Source: Streptomyces humi (GTDB lineage Bacteria > Actinomycetota > Actinomycetes > Streptomycetales > Streptomycetaceae). From it: a DNA stretch of 64,000 nt. Both the position numbers and the translations under genes were made by a program. The notes under the pieces were generated by a model. It saw only the letters and a list, made by a program, of their open reading frames with translations. It had not been told where the DNA came from and made no database searches. Shown one piece after another: positions 43,116 to 50,757 of the stretch. The stretch spans positions 124,001 to 188,000 of the forward strand of contig NZ_LBMU02000088.1 of NCBI RefSeq assembly GCF_001005085.2, given 5' to 3'. How positions within the stretch are numbered: position 1 is the first letter of the stretch; every line of letters starts with the position of its first letter.

Positions 43116-43128
43116 CTACGTCACGTAG
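43116..43128. promoter_or_regulatory. BlaI-type operator E, G/C variant
   Basis: CTACGTCACGTAG is a perfect dyad TACG-TCA-CGTA of the same size and flanks as operators A, B and D, but with G/C at the inner position. It lies between the divergent blaI and response-regulator genes, so it could serve autoregulation of blaI or link the two systems. Confidence 0.5.
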
Positions 43129-43252
43129 AGGTAGGGCGTACCGTGGGTGCCTCGCGGGAAGCGGGCGGGCCTCCGGTCCGTGCCCGTAGTCGTCCGGTAC
43201 ACGGGCCGCCCGGAAAACAGAGAACTGTCGCTGGAGTACCTGGGGTCGGCCT

Positions 43253-43906
43253 GTGGCTTTCATCGTGGTGTGTGAGGACGACGCGGCGGTCCGTGACGTC
43301 CTCAAACGTGCGCTCGAGCACGACGGCCACACGGTCGCCGTCGCTGCCACCGCGGACAGCCTGCTGCGGCAACTCGAGCCGCTCCCTCACCTGGTCGTCC
43401 TGGATCTGGGGCTCCCGGACGCCGACGGCCGCGATGTCTGCCTGGCGCTGCGGGCCCGTGGCGTCGATGCCCCGGTGCTGATGCTGACCGCTCTGGACGG
43501 CATGCATCACAAGGTGGGCGGCTTCGAGGCGGGCGCCGACGACTACCTGACGAAACCGTTCGACATCCCGGAGTTGCTGGTGAGGGTCCGGGCCCTGCTG
43601 CGCAGGACAACCGCGGCGACCCCGCCGAGGGGCGTCGTTCTCGACCCGGCGAAACATGTCGTGACCCACGGTTCGACGAGCGAGAGCCTGACGCCGACCG
43701 AGTTCCGTCTGCTGGGCAGGCTCATCGCCTCGCAGGGCGACGCGGTACGCCGCCACGCCCTCGTCGCCGCGGGCTGGCCGCACGGCGCGCACGTCAACGA
43801 CAACACCCTGGACTCCTACGTTCGCCGGCTGCGGACCAAGCTCGGTGCGCTGGGCGTGGCCGATCGCCTGGCGACGGTCCGCGGGGTGGGTTATCGATGG
43901 GAGTGA
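43253..43906 (+). CDS. OmpR/PhoB-family response regulator
   Basis: 217 residues, GTG start. Receiver domain ~1-120 with the acidic pair E8-D9-D10, phosphorylation site Asp51 (LVVLDLGLPD), Thr in LMLTALD and Lys in LTKPFD. Winged-helix DNA-binding domain ~125-217 with TPTEFRLLGRLI and YVRRLRTKLG...VRGVGYRWE. It overlaps its histidine kinase gene by 10 bp. Likely targets are the two COG4705 genes downstream, which share an 11-bp-period direct repeat. Confidence 0.5.
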   Translation: MAFIVVCEDDAAVRDVLKRALEHDGHTVAVAATADSLLRQLEPLPHLVVLDLGLPDADGRDVCLALRARGVDAPVLMLTALDGMHHKVGGFEAGADDYLTKPFDIPELLVRVRALLRRTTAATPPRGVVLDPAKHVVTHGSTSESLTPTEFRLLGRLIASQGDAVRRHALVAAGWPHGAHVNDNTLDSYVRRLRTKLGALGVADRLATVRGVGYRWE

Positions 43907-45165
43907 CGGGCTTCCGCGGGAGGGTCGTCGCGCTGGCGGTTCTGATCGCGACAGCGGTGGTCGCGGTGCTGGTGGTGGTCTCGCACGTGCTGCTGAGCCA
44001 GGTGACCGACGCCGACGCGAACGCTCTGGCGCACACGCGCGCGGAGGCGGTGGCGGCGAACGTGGCCGTGCGCGGTGGTCACGTGGTGCTGATCGAGGGC
44101 GGCAACGAAGCACTGGACACGGTCTCGTGGGTGTACGCCGACGGGCGCCTCGTCGACGGGATCGTGCCGGGCAGCGTCCTCGACCGCGTCGACGCGCTCG
44201 TCGGCTCCGGGCAGTCCCGGACCACCACGGTCGGCGGGCACCTGCTGTACGCCCAGCCGATCCGGCTGGCGGGCCACCACGTCATGGTGGTCGTACGGGT
44301 GGATCTGACGCCGTACGAGACGTCGGAGCAGCGCAGCCTGACGATGTCGCTCATGCTGGGCGGCATCGCGATCCTGCTCGCCGGCGTCGTCGCGCGTCTC
44401 GTGGTGGGCCGTGCGCTGCGGGTGGTCCACGACATGGCCGCGCTCGCCGACGACTGGGGCGAGCACGAACCCGGGCGCCGATTCGACCTCGGCGTTCCGC
44501 GGGACGAGTTCGGGGAGCTCGGGCGGACTCTCGACCGCCTGCTCGACCGCGTGGACAACGCGCTCGCGGACGAGCGCCGGCTCACCGACGAGATCGCCCA
44601 CGAGCTGCGGACGCCCCTGACGGCCCTGCGGGGCGAGGCGCAGCTGGCGCAGCTCTCCGGCCACCAGGTGGCACCGGAGTCCGTCCTGACCGAGGTCGAC
44701 CGCCTGAACACGGCGATCACGACGATTCTGGGCGCCGCCCGGACCCGGATCGACGGCGGTACCCGCTGCGATCTCGGGTCGGCGGCGCGACAGGCGATCG
44801 CCGGTCGCCCCATCGAACTCGCCGTCCCGGCCGGCGTCGACGTCGCCGTGGCGGCCGAACTCGTCGTGGCTGTGCTGTCACCCCTGTTGGAGAACGGCCT
44901 GCGGCACGCGAGTTCGCGCGTCTGGGTCACGGGGCGCGTCCAGCCCCAGGGCGTCGTGATCGATGTCCTCGACGACGGCCCGGGGTTCGGTCCGGCGGAG
45001 GTCGACCGGGTCTTCGAAGCGGGCGTGACCAGCGGCGACGGGCACGGTCTCGGGCTGGCCGTGGTCAAGCGTCTCGCCGCGTCCGCGGGAGTGGCGGTCC
45101 GTGCGATCGCGGACGGTCACGGTCGCGTCGAGGTGACCTTCCCCACGGCGGAGGCGGCCGCGTAG
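43897..45165 (+). CDS. Sensor histidine kinase
   Basis: 422 residues. Two membrane helices (~10-32 and ~150-170) enclose an extracytoplasmic sensor of ~115 residues. A HAMP-like linker follows, then phospho-acceptor His235 in EIAHELRTPLTAL and the ATPase domain with N box LLENGLRHA, DDGPGFG and GHGLGLAVVKRLA. A complete, canonical kinase. It should phosphorylate the overlapping response regulator at Asp51. The stimulus is unknown. Downstream are two membrane proteins of the same uncharacterised family, often encoded beside two-component systems. Confidence 0.5.
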   Translation: MGVTGFRGRVVALAVLIATAVVAVLVVVSHVLLSQVTDADANALAHTRAEAVAANVAVRGGHVVLIEGGNEALDTVSWVYADGRLVDGIVPGSVLDRVDALVGSGQSRTTTVGGHLLYAQPIRLAGHHVMVVVRVDLTPYETSEQRSLTMSLMLGGIAILLAGVVARLVVGRALRVVHDMAALADDWGEHEPGRRFDLGVPRDEFGELGRTLDRLLDRVDNALADERRLTDEIAHELRTPLTALRGEAQLAQLSGHQVAPESVLTEVDRLNTAITTILGAARTRIDGGTRCDLGSAARQAIAGRPIELAVPAGVDVAVAAELVVAVLSPLLENGLRHASSRVWVTGRVQPQGVVIDVLDDGPGFGPAEVDRVFEAGVTSGDGHGLGLAVVKRLAASAGVAVRAIADGHGRVEVTFPTAEAAA

Positions 45166-45181
45166 TCAGGTTGTGTGCAGG
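45165..45181. promoter_or_regulatory. Direct-repeat operator candidate before the first COG4705 gene
   Basis: GTCAGG-TTGTG-TGCAGG: two hexamers with 11-bp period, on the kinase stop codon and 23 bp before the next start. OmpR/PhoB-type regulators bind such tandem half-sites. A closely related copy occurs at 46637 before the paralogous gene. Confidence 0.5.
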
Positions 45182-45203
45182 TTGGCCGGGCCAGCCTCGG
45201 CGC

Positions 45204-46478
45204 ATGACTACGACGAGCGAAGCCCGCACACGCCGCGGTGGGCGGCTGATGCTGAACAAGGTTCCCGAGGTCACCGTCTGGTTCTGGGTGATCAAGATCC
45301 TGTGCACGACGGTCGGCGAGAGCTTCGCCGACTGGATCAACATGAAGCTGGGCGTCGGCCTGGTGAACACGGCCTGGATCTTCACCGCGGTGTTCGTCGT
45401 GGTCCTGGGTGTCCAGCTGCGGCTGAAGCGGTACGTCCCGTTCCCGTACTGGCTGACCGTGGTCGTCGTCAGTGTCACGGGCACGCTGTACACCGACATC
45501 CTCACCGACCAGCTCCACGTGCAGCTGTGGATCAGCACCACGGTGTTCTCGGTCCTGCTCGCCGTGGTCTTCGGCGCGTGGTGGCTGCGCGAGCGCACCC
45601 TCTCGATCCACTCGGTCAACACGCCGCCGCGTGAGTCCTTCTACTGGCTCACCGTGCTCGTCACCTTCGCGCTCGGCACCGCGACCGGCGACTGGACCCT
45701 CGAACTCACCGGATGGAGCCCGGGCGTCTCGGTCCTGCTGCCGCTCGGCCTCATCGCGGCGATCATGCTGCTGTGGAGGTTCGGCGCGAACCCGGTGCTG
45801 TCCTTCTGGCTCGCCTACGTCCTGACCCGCCCGCTGGGCGCCAACATCGGCGACTGGCTCGCCTCCCCGAAGGTCGCCCAGCCGGGCGAGCCGACCGGTC
45901 TCGCACTGGGCACCTTCACCACCAGCCTGATCTTCCTCGGCCTGATCCTGGCGACCGTCGTGTACCTGACGGTGACGCGCTCCGACGTGACCGAGACCTA
46001 CGACGCCACGCACACCCCGCAGACCACCGCCGACCCCCGGAGGGAACGTGTCGCGCTGGCGGGCTTCGGCCTCCTCGCCGTCGCCACCGTGGGCCTGCTG
46101 GTCTGGGCGCACGGCCGCCCGCACGTCGGCCCGGCGCCGGAGGAGGACGCCACCTCCACCGTTCACCTCGCCCCCGGCCAGGCCGTGCAGAAGTTCCCGG
46201 CCACGAAGGTCGACGCGCTGAAGGCGCTCGCAGCGACCTCGCTCAAGGACGCACGATCGGGAAACGCGGCCGGCGCCCACGCGGCCGCCCAGTCCCTGCG
46301 AGACCTCTGGGACGCCGACCAAGCCACGCTCCAGCCGCTGGACAACACCGGCTGGACGTTCCTCGACGCCCAGATGGACCAGGTCCTGAAGACCTTCGGC
46401 ATCGACCACTCCAACGCGCCGATGCCGGCGGCGCAGCAGGAGGCCGAACTCACCACCCTCCTCACGGACATGCGCTGA
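45204..46478 (+). CDS. COG4705-type membrane protein with C-terminal exported domain
   Basis: 424 residues. About eight to nine membrane helices in residues 15-260 with the family's repeated half-units, each beginning E-V/S-x-x-x-W and holding G-D/G-E turns (KVPEVTVWFWVIKILCTTVGESFAD; RESFYWLTVLVTFALGTATGDW; VLTRPLGANIGDWL). Then comes an extra helix and a ~130-residue helical domain (GQAVQKFPATKVDALKALAATSLKDAR...) absent from the paralogue. Function of the family is uncharacterised. It is directly downstream of the kinase, and a direct-repeat operator candidate precedes it. Confidence 0.5.
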   Translation: MTTTSEARTRRGGRLMLNKVPEVTVWFWVIKILCTTVGESFADWINMKLGVGLVNTAWIFTAVFVVVLGVQLRLKRYVPFPYWLTVVVVSVTGTLYTDILTDQLHVQLWISTTVFSVLLAVVFGAWWLRERTLSIHSVNTPPRESFYWLTVLVTFALGTATGDWTLELTGWSPGVSVLLPLGLIAAIMLLWRFGANPVLSFWLAYVLTRPLGANIGDWLASPKVAQPGEPTGLALGTFTTSLIFLGLILATVVYLTVTRSDVTETYDATHTPQTTADPRRERVALAGFGLLAVATVGLLVWAHGRPHVGPAPEEDATSTVHLAPGQAVQKFPATKVDALKALAATSLKDARSGNAAGAHAAAQSLRDLWDADQATLQPLDNTGWTFLDAQMDQVLKTFGIDHSNAPMPAAQQEAELTTLLTDMR

Positions 46479-46636
46479 CGGACGCGATGGGCGGCGACTC
46501 CGCACAGCTTCCTGTCCGTCGTTGTCCCGGCCGTCGTCAAGGACGAAGAGCGGCTTGGTGCCGTGCGCGGGCGCTTCGGCCAACGTGACGGCGGCACATC
46601 GCGCGCCACGCCGCCTGAACAGGGGCGGGGCAGGCA

Positions 46637-46653
46637 TTCAGGAGGTGTTCAGG
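46637..46653. promoter_or_regulatory. Direct-repeat operator candidate before the second COG4705 gene
   Basis: TTCAGG-AGGTG-TTCAGG with 11-bp period. Aligned with the site at 45165, the shared pattern is TCAGG-N2-GTGT-N-CAGGT-N-G. It lies 123 bp before the gene in the ~300-bp gap 46479-46776, where no gene was found. Confidence 0.5.
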
Positions 46654-46776
46654 TCGACGCTGCCAAGGTCGTTGATCGCGATCGCCTCGCCGCGGTCGCC
46701 CCTGTGGCACGGCTCTCGCCCCCCCCCATAACCGGGCGAGCGCCGTGCCGTGCGACCACCCAAGGAGCCCCCCACC

Positions 46777-47634
46777 TTGCAGCAGCCGAACGACCTCACC
46801 GAGCCCGACGTCGCGAGCACGACGAAGTCGGTGATGAAGAAACTGCCCGAGGTCACCCTCGCCTTCTGGATCATGAAGATCGCGGCGACCACCCTCGGCG
46901 AGACGGCCGGCGACCTCTTCTCCCAGACCCTGAAACTGGGGTACTTCCTCACCACGATCGCGCTGTTCCTGATCTTCGTGGTGACCCTCGTCGTCCAGCT
47001 CAGGTCCCGCCGCTACAACCCCTTCTTCTACTGGACGGTCATCCTGTCGACCAGCATGGCCGGCACCACGACGTCCGACTTCATGAACCGGGACGCCAGC
47101 GCCAAGTACCTCTCGGGCGGCGCCACTTCGCTCGGCTGGGGACCGCAGGGCCTGGGCCTCGGCTACCCCGCCGGGGCGGCGATCCTCATCTCGATCCTGC
47201 TGGTCATCTTCGCCGTCTGGAGGGTGAGCGGGATGACCTTCCGGATCCGGGACATCGTCACCTCCCGCGGCGAGGCCCTGTTCTGGTCGGCGATCCTCGT
47301 CTCCAACACGCTCGGTACCTCCATGGGCGACTTCCTGTCCGACAGCTCCGGCCTCGGCTACGCGGGCGGCGCACTGCTGGTGACCGGGGCGCTCGCCGTA
47401 CTGGTCGCCCTGATGAAGGCACCCGCGGTGCCGAACGTCCTGCTGTTCTGGATCGCGTTCGTCCTCACCCGCCCCCTCGGCGCCACCGCGGGCGACTTCC
47501 TGACCAAGCCGACCGCCAAGGGCGGCCTGGACCTCGGCACGGCCGGTTCCTCGGCGGTCCTGCTCGCCGTCCTGCTCGGCCTCATGGCCTACGCGAGTGT
47601 CCAGGAAGGCAGGACGCTCAGCGAGCGGGCATAG
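46777..47634 (+). CDS. COG4705-type membrane protein (paralogue)
   Basis: 285 residues if begun at the TTG with AAGGAG nine bases upstream; a GTG 27 bp earlier has no ribosome site. Nine or so helices in repeated half-units (KLPEVTLAFWIMKIAATTLGETAGDLFSQ; GEALFWSAILVSNTLGTSMGDFL; VLTRPLGATAGDFL), the same signature as the preceding paralogue but without its C-terminal domain. The conserved Glu/Asp at each G-E/G-D turn within the membrane hints at a transport or ion-binding role (inference). Probably controlled by the same two-component system. Confidence 0.5.
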   Translation: MQQPNDLTEPDVASTTKSVMKKLPEVTLAFWIMKIAATTLGETAGDLFSQTLKLGYFLTTIALFLIFVVTLVVQLRSRRYNPFFYWTVILSTSMAGTTTSDFMNRDASAKYLSGGATSLGWGPQGLGLGYPAGAAILISILLVIFAVWRVSGMTFRIRDIVTSRGEALFWSAILVSNTLGTSMGDFLSDSSGLGYAGGALLVTGALAVLVALMKAPAVPNVLLFWIAFVLTRPLGATAGDFLTKPTAKGGLDLGTAGSSAVLLAVLLGLMAYASVQEGRTLSERA

Positions 47635-47755
47635 CCACCTGGCTTGAGGCAGACGGGCCGGGAAGCGCACCCCAGGACTGCCCGGCCTGCGACACCCCGC
47701 CGACGACGACGCGGGCCAGGCACCGTGCGAGCGGGCCGGGCCCGCGCCCGGCTGC

Positions 47756-48193
47756 TCAGTCCACGGGTTCCAGGACATAGACGGGGATCTCGCGCCCGGC
47801 GGTCTTTCGGTAGAGGGCGAAGTCGGGGTAGGTGGCGTCGGCGCGCTGCCACCACTGCTGTTTTTCGTCGCCGAAGACTTCACGGGCGAGCATGTCGCGT
47901 TTGTCGGGGCCGTCCTGGAGCTCGACCAGCGGGTGGGCCAGGACGTTCTTGTGCCAGGCCGGGTGTTTGGGGCCGCCGCCGTTGGAGGCCACGATGGCGT
48001 AGACACCCTCGTGCTCTATGCGCATCAGCGGGTTCTTGCGCAGCTTTCCGGAGGTGGCGGCCTTGGTGGTGAGGATGATCACCGGCCGGTTCCTGAAGGT
48101 GTTTCCCGCGTCGCCGGCGGTGATCTCGTACAGCTCGACTTGCAGGCGTACGTAGGCGGCGGAGCTGGGTTCGTACTCGCCTTCCAGTGGCAT
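47756..48193 (-). CDS. Deazaflavin (F420)-dependent nitroreductase family protein
   Basis: 145 residues of the Ddn/DUF385 family: RPVIILTTKAATSGKLRKNPLMRIEHEGVYAIVASNGGGPKHPAWHKNV is the split beta-barrel with the phosphate-binding K-x-R-K-N-P. The C-terminus has QWWQRADATYPDFALYRKTAGREIPVYVLEP. Such enzymes use reduced F420 to reduce quinones, nitro compounds or enones, often as protection against redox stress. Upstream on the same strand a short open frame (MRLLEAGSLFHSHRFDDPG...) reaches the start, but is not convincing as a gene. Confidence 0.5.
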   Translation of the reverse strand: MPLEGEYEPSSAAYVRLQVELYEITAGDAGNTFRNRPVIILTTKAATSGKLRKNPLMRIEHEGVYAIVASNGGGPKHPAWHKNVLAHPLVELQDGPDKRDMLAREVFGDEKQQWWQRADATYPDFALYRKTAGREIPVYVLEPVD

Positions 48194-48344
48194 GGTCTCT
48201 CCTGAATGTCGGCGGCGAAGCGGGCGGTGAGGTCGCGGACCGGCATGGGGCCTGGGTCGTCGAAGCGGTGGGAGTGGAACAGCGATCCCGCCTCCAGGAG
48301 CCTCATGACCAGGCGTCCGCCATCGAGAGGGGTGCTCCGGCTCC

Positions 48345-48392
48345 GCGGTGGCAGCCGCGGTGGCAGCCGGGATGGCAGCCGGGATGGCGTCG
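48345..48392. repeat. Short 12-bp tandem repeat
   Basis: Four degenerate units of GGTGGCAGCCGC / GGATGGCAGCCG lie just beyond the 3' end of the flavodoxin gene, in a stretch without a supported gene. Confidence 0.5.
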
Positions 48393-48409
48393 GGGCGCCG
48401 CAGAGGCTG

Positions 48410-49015
48410 TCAGGCGGCGGCGAGTGCGGCGTTGCCGGCGATGTGGACGGCCGCGAGGCGGGTGACGCGGGCGCCGAGGTGTTCGGCGGTGGCGATGTCG
48501 GAGGGGTGGACGTGTTCGACGCTGCCGTCCTGGGGGGTCTGGGCTCCGGCGCCGATCCAGAAGCCGAGCCGGTTCAGGTCGTGCTCGCTGGCGGTGGTGG
48601 CGTTCCATCCCGGAGCCAGCCCCAGGCCGACCCAGACCATGTGGTGCTGGGCGGCAAGGGCGTGCATGAAGGCCAGGGAGTTGAGCTTGTCGCCGCTCTT
48701 GGAGGCGGAGTTGGTGAACCCGGCCGCGATCTTGTCGGCCCAGGCGTTGCTGATGTAGCGGCCGCTGGTGGCTTCGGCGAAGGCGTGGAAGGCGGCCGAG
48801 GCACCCCCCATGTAGGTGGGGGCGCCGAAGACGATGGCGTCGGCGGCGTCCAGCTGCTGCCACTGCTGCTCGGTGATGGCGTCCACGGCGACGAAGGCGA
48901 CCTCCGCGCCGCTCTTCTCGGCGCCGCGGCGCACCGCTTCGGCCAGGACCGCGGTGTGGCCGTAGCCGGAGTGGTAGGCGACAGCGACCAGGGGGCGGAC
49001 GGTGTTCTCGGGCAT
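48410..49015 (-). CDS. Flavodoxin-fold NAD(P)H:quinone oxidoreductase (WrbA-like)
   Basis: 201 residues. N-terminal FMN phosphate loop AYHSGYGHTAVLAEAVRRGAE, then ADAIVFGAPTYMGGASAAFHAFAEAT, the second FMN loop, as in WrbA/flavodoxin-family reductases. The conserved GVGGS-like segment is replaced by WVGLGLAPG. Reduces quinones or serves as an FMN-dependent reductase in oxidative stress. The gene is divergent from an HxlR-type regulator over a ~96-bp spacer with a 17-bp operator palindrome, a typical pairing in quinone/aldehyde stress responses. Confidence 0.5.
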   Translation of the reverse strand: MPENTVRPLVAVAYHSGYGHTAVLAEAVRRGAEKSGAEVAFVAVDAITEQQWQQLDAADAIVFGAPTYMGGASAAFHAFAEATSGRYISNAWADKIAAGFTNSASKSGDKLNSLAFMHALAAQHHMVWVGLGLAPGWNATTASEHDLNRLGFWIGAGAQTPQDGSVEHVHPSDIATAEHLGARVTRLAAVHIAGNAALAAA

Positions 49016-49058
49016 GGGGTCCTCCTCGCAACGATGATTGAGTCTCGAATGTACATCA

Positions 49059-49104
49059 GGTCTCTAAAAGAGACCATGCCTGTCTTGGGGTGCTGGTGTA
49101 ATCT
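49059..49104. promoter_or_regulatory. HxlR operator palindrome and leaderless promoter candidate
   Basis: GGTCTCT-AAA-AGAGACC (49059-49075) is a perfect 7+3+7 dyad midway between the divergent genes. A TAATCT -10 at 49099 places the transcription start at about the ATG (49112), suggesting a leaderless regulator mRNA. Confidence 0.5.
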
Positions 49105-49111
49105 GGGTCTC

Positions 49112-49528
49112 ATGGCGCAGGCAGAAGAGACTCCGGCGGTCCTGGACCCGGATCGCGAGATGGATCTGTTGGACGCGGCCTGTCCCAGCCGTGACGTGTT
49201 CGTCGACCTGGCCGACAAGTGGGCCCTGCTGATGCTGATGAGCCTGCGCGAGCGCGGTACCCAGCGTTATTCCGAGCTACAACGCTCGGTGGGCGGAATC
49301 AGCCGCAAGATGCTCGCGCAGACCCTGCGCACCCTGGAGCGGGACGGCATCGTCAGCCGCACGGTGAACCCGGACGCGACCCCGCCCCTGGTCCTGTACG
49401 CCCTGACCCCGCTGGGGGCGGAGGTCGCCGAGGAGACCCGGGTGCTGTGCACCTGGACCCACGACCGCGCCGCCCAGGTCTACGCGGCGCGCGCCGCCTA
49501 TGACCGGCGCGCCGACGCCCAGGCCTGA
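49112..49528 (+). CDS. HxlR-family transcriptional regulator
   Basis: 138 residues, ATG of MAQAEETPAVL. Winged helix: CPSRDVFVDLADKWALLMLMSLRERGTQRYSELQRSVGGISRKMLAQTLRTLERDGIVSR followed by the wing PLVLYALTPLGAEV. The single Cys (Cys26) just before the first helix is the redox/electrophile-sensing position in YodB/HypR/QorR-type HxlR regulators. It probably represses the divergent flavodoxin-family reductase until quinones or disulfide stress modify that Cys (inference from family and layout). Confidence 0.5.
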   Translation: MAQAEETPAVLDPDREMDLLDAACPSRDVFVDLADKWALLMLMSLRERGTQRYSELQRSVGGISRKMLAQTLRTLERDGIVSRTVNPDATPPLVLYALTPLGAEVAEETRVLCTWTHDRAAQVYAARAAYDRRADAQA

Positions 49529-49554
49529 CACCCCCGCGCGCGGGCCCCCGCCGC

Positions 49555-49690
49555 GGGGAGCGATGTTGGAGTCGATGCCCGCCAGGGTCAGGTCCACCCT
49601 GCCCCGCTTCGCGGCTTCCCTGATCAGGCCTTCCAAAGCCGTTCGGGATGCGGACCGTATTCGCCCATGGACGGGTACGGCCCGATGAAC
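49555..49690 (-). mobile_element. IS5-type transposase scrap
   Basis: The minus strand encodes LIREAAKRGRVDLTLAGIDS, the conserved run leading to the first DDE Asp of IS5-family transposases (normally ...VDSTTVRAH). Upstream in a shifted frame, GPYPSMGEYGPHPERLWKA may be the preceding part. The S-T-T that follows the Asp is lost. No inverted repeats were recognised. Nothing else is seen in 49529-49807. Confidence 0.5.
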
Positions 49691-49807
49691 TCCTCTTCCT
49701 CGTCAGGAAGTTGCAGTCACGTCATTGTGCGGAGACCTCTCCTCACCGGCCGCTCCGCGAGGGCGAAACCCGGGGCTGTCATCGTCCGCCATCGAGTCGA
49801 ATGAGGC

Positions 49808-50095
49808 TCAGCCGAGACCACGGTGCGCGGCCCACAACTTCCCGGCACGGCTGGCGGCGTCTGCGACCAGGGATGCCAGTTCGGGCTTCTCGGGGACCGG
49901 GAACGAGACGTACGCGCCCCGACCACCGCCGACGGGTCGGCCATAGGCCTTAACGGCGAGGTGACCGTCCGGGAGAAGCCGGACGTTGAGTGTGGTGAGC
50001 GTGAACGCTTCACCCCGGCGGGTGTCCGTCCAACGGAGTGCCTGCGGGATCGTGACATTGATCGCCAGAGCACTCACTTCCAGGTCGCTGCTCAT
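49808..50095 (-). CDS. Small hypothetical protein
   Basis: 95 residues. Not recognised. Alternating beta/turn pattern (FTLTTLNVRLLPDGHLAVKAYGRPVGGGRGAYVSFPVPEKPEL) followed by an Ala-rich helix. No signal peptide. It sits beside a transposase scrap and may be an orphan. The following 662 bp (50096-50757) hold no gene that can be supported on either strand. Confidence 0.5.
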   Translation of the reverse strand: MSSDLEVSALAINVTIPQALRWTDTRRGEAFTLTTLNVRLLPDGHLAVKAYGRPVGGGRGAYVSFPVPEKPELASLVADAASRAGKLWAAHRGLG

Positions 50096-50757
50096 GGACG
50101 AATGTTCTCACCCGAGTCCCCTCAGGCGGCCACAACCGGCTTGTGTACCAGGCAGTTTGATCTCGGCTCGATACACGTCCAAGATCCAGCATCTGGCGTT
50201 TGTGCAGGTCAAGGCCCTTCCGGGTGGCCTCGGGTCGGCAAAAGGTCAGCATGCGTCACAACGGCGTCCTCGCTGGCTGACGTTCCGCCCGCTGCGCAGA
50301 CGCGGGTGCGTGATCACTGATGTGCGCTCGGGGCACGCATCCTCGACGCCGCTTTCTGGGACGCCGCCTGATTGCGCCGCCTCTCGAACGAGCAGGTTCT
50401 CGGTCGTCTCTACTGCCGGGACCGGGACCGGACGATCCTGACCACCAGCCTCCCTGCGTCTGGCCGACCGACAGGACCGGGGCCCTCAGCGACCCCAGCG
50501 AAGAACCGGACGCCCGAGCGGAACCCACAGCCGGTCCCGGTGGGAGCCGTCAGGCGCTCCACGGGACCGGCATGCCCGCGTTCTCGGGAACCGGCCGCCT
50601 TGTCATTCGGATTTTCCGATGGTCGATGCTCGGAAAAGTCCGCTGGACCTATCTGTGGTGGCTGGGGCACGGTGCTCCACAAAGCACCGCTCCTCTCCCG
50701 GCGGTACCACCACCCGCCCCTGGTACTCAGGGCGGCGTCGGACATCGGAAGGCCCAT

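Noticed and set aside
48079..48306. 75-codon minus-strand frame upstream of the F420-type reductase
   Set aside because: The first ~40 residues look moderately protein-like, but it runs into the reductase gene in another frame and has no recognisable domain; too weak to call.
50320..50757. N-terminal extension of the M20 peptidase
   Set aside because: The frame stays open upstream, but the sequence is not protein-like and a clear GGAAGG ribosome site precedes the ATG at 50758.
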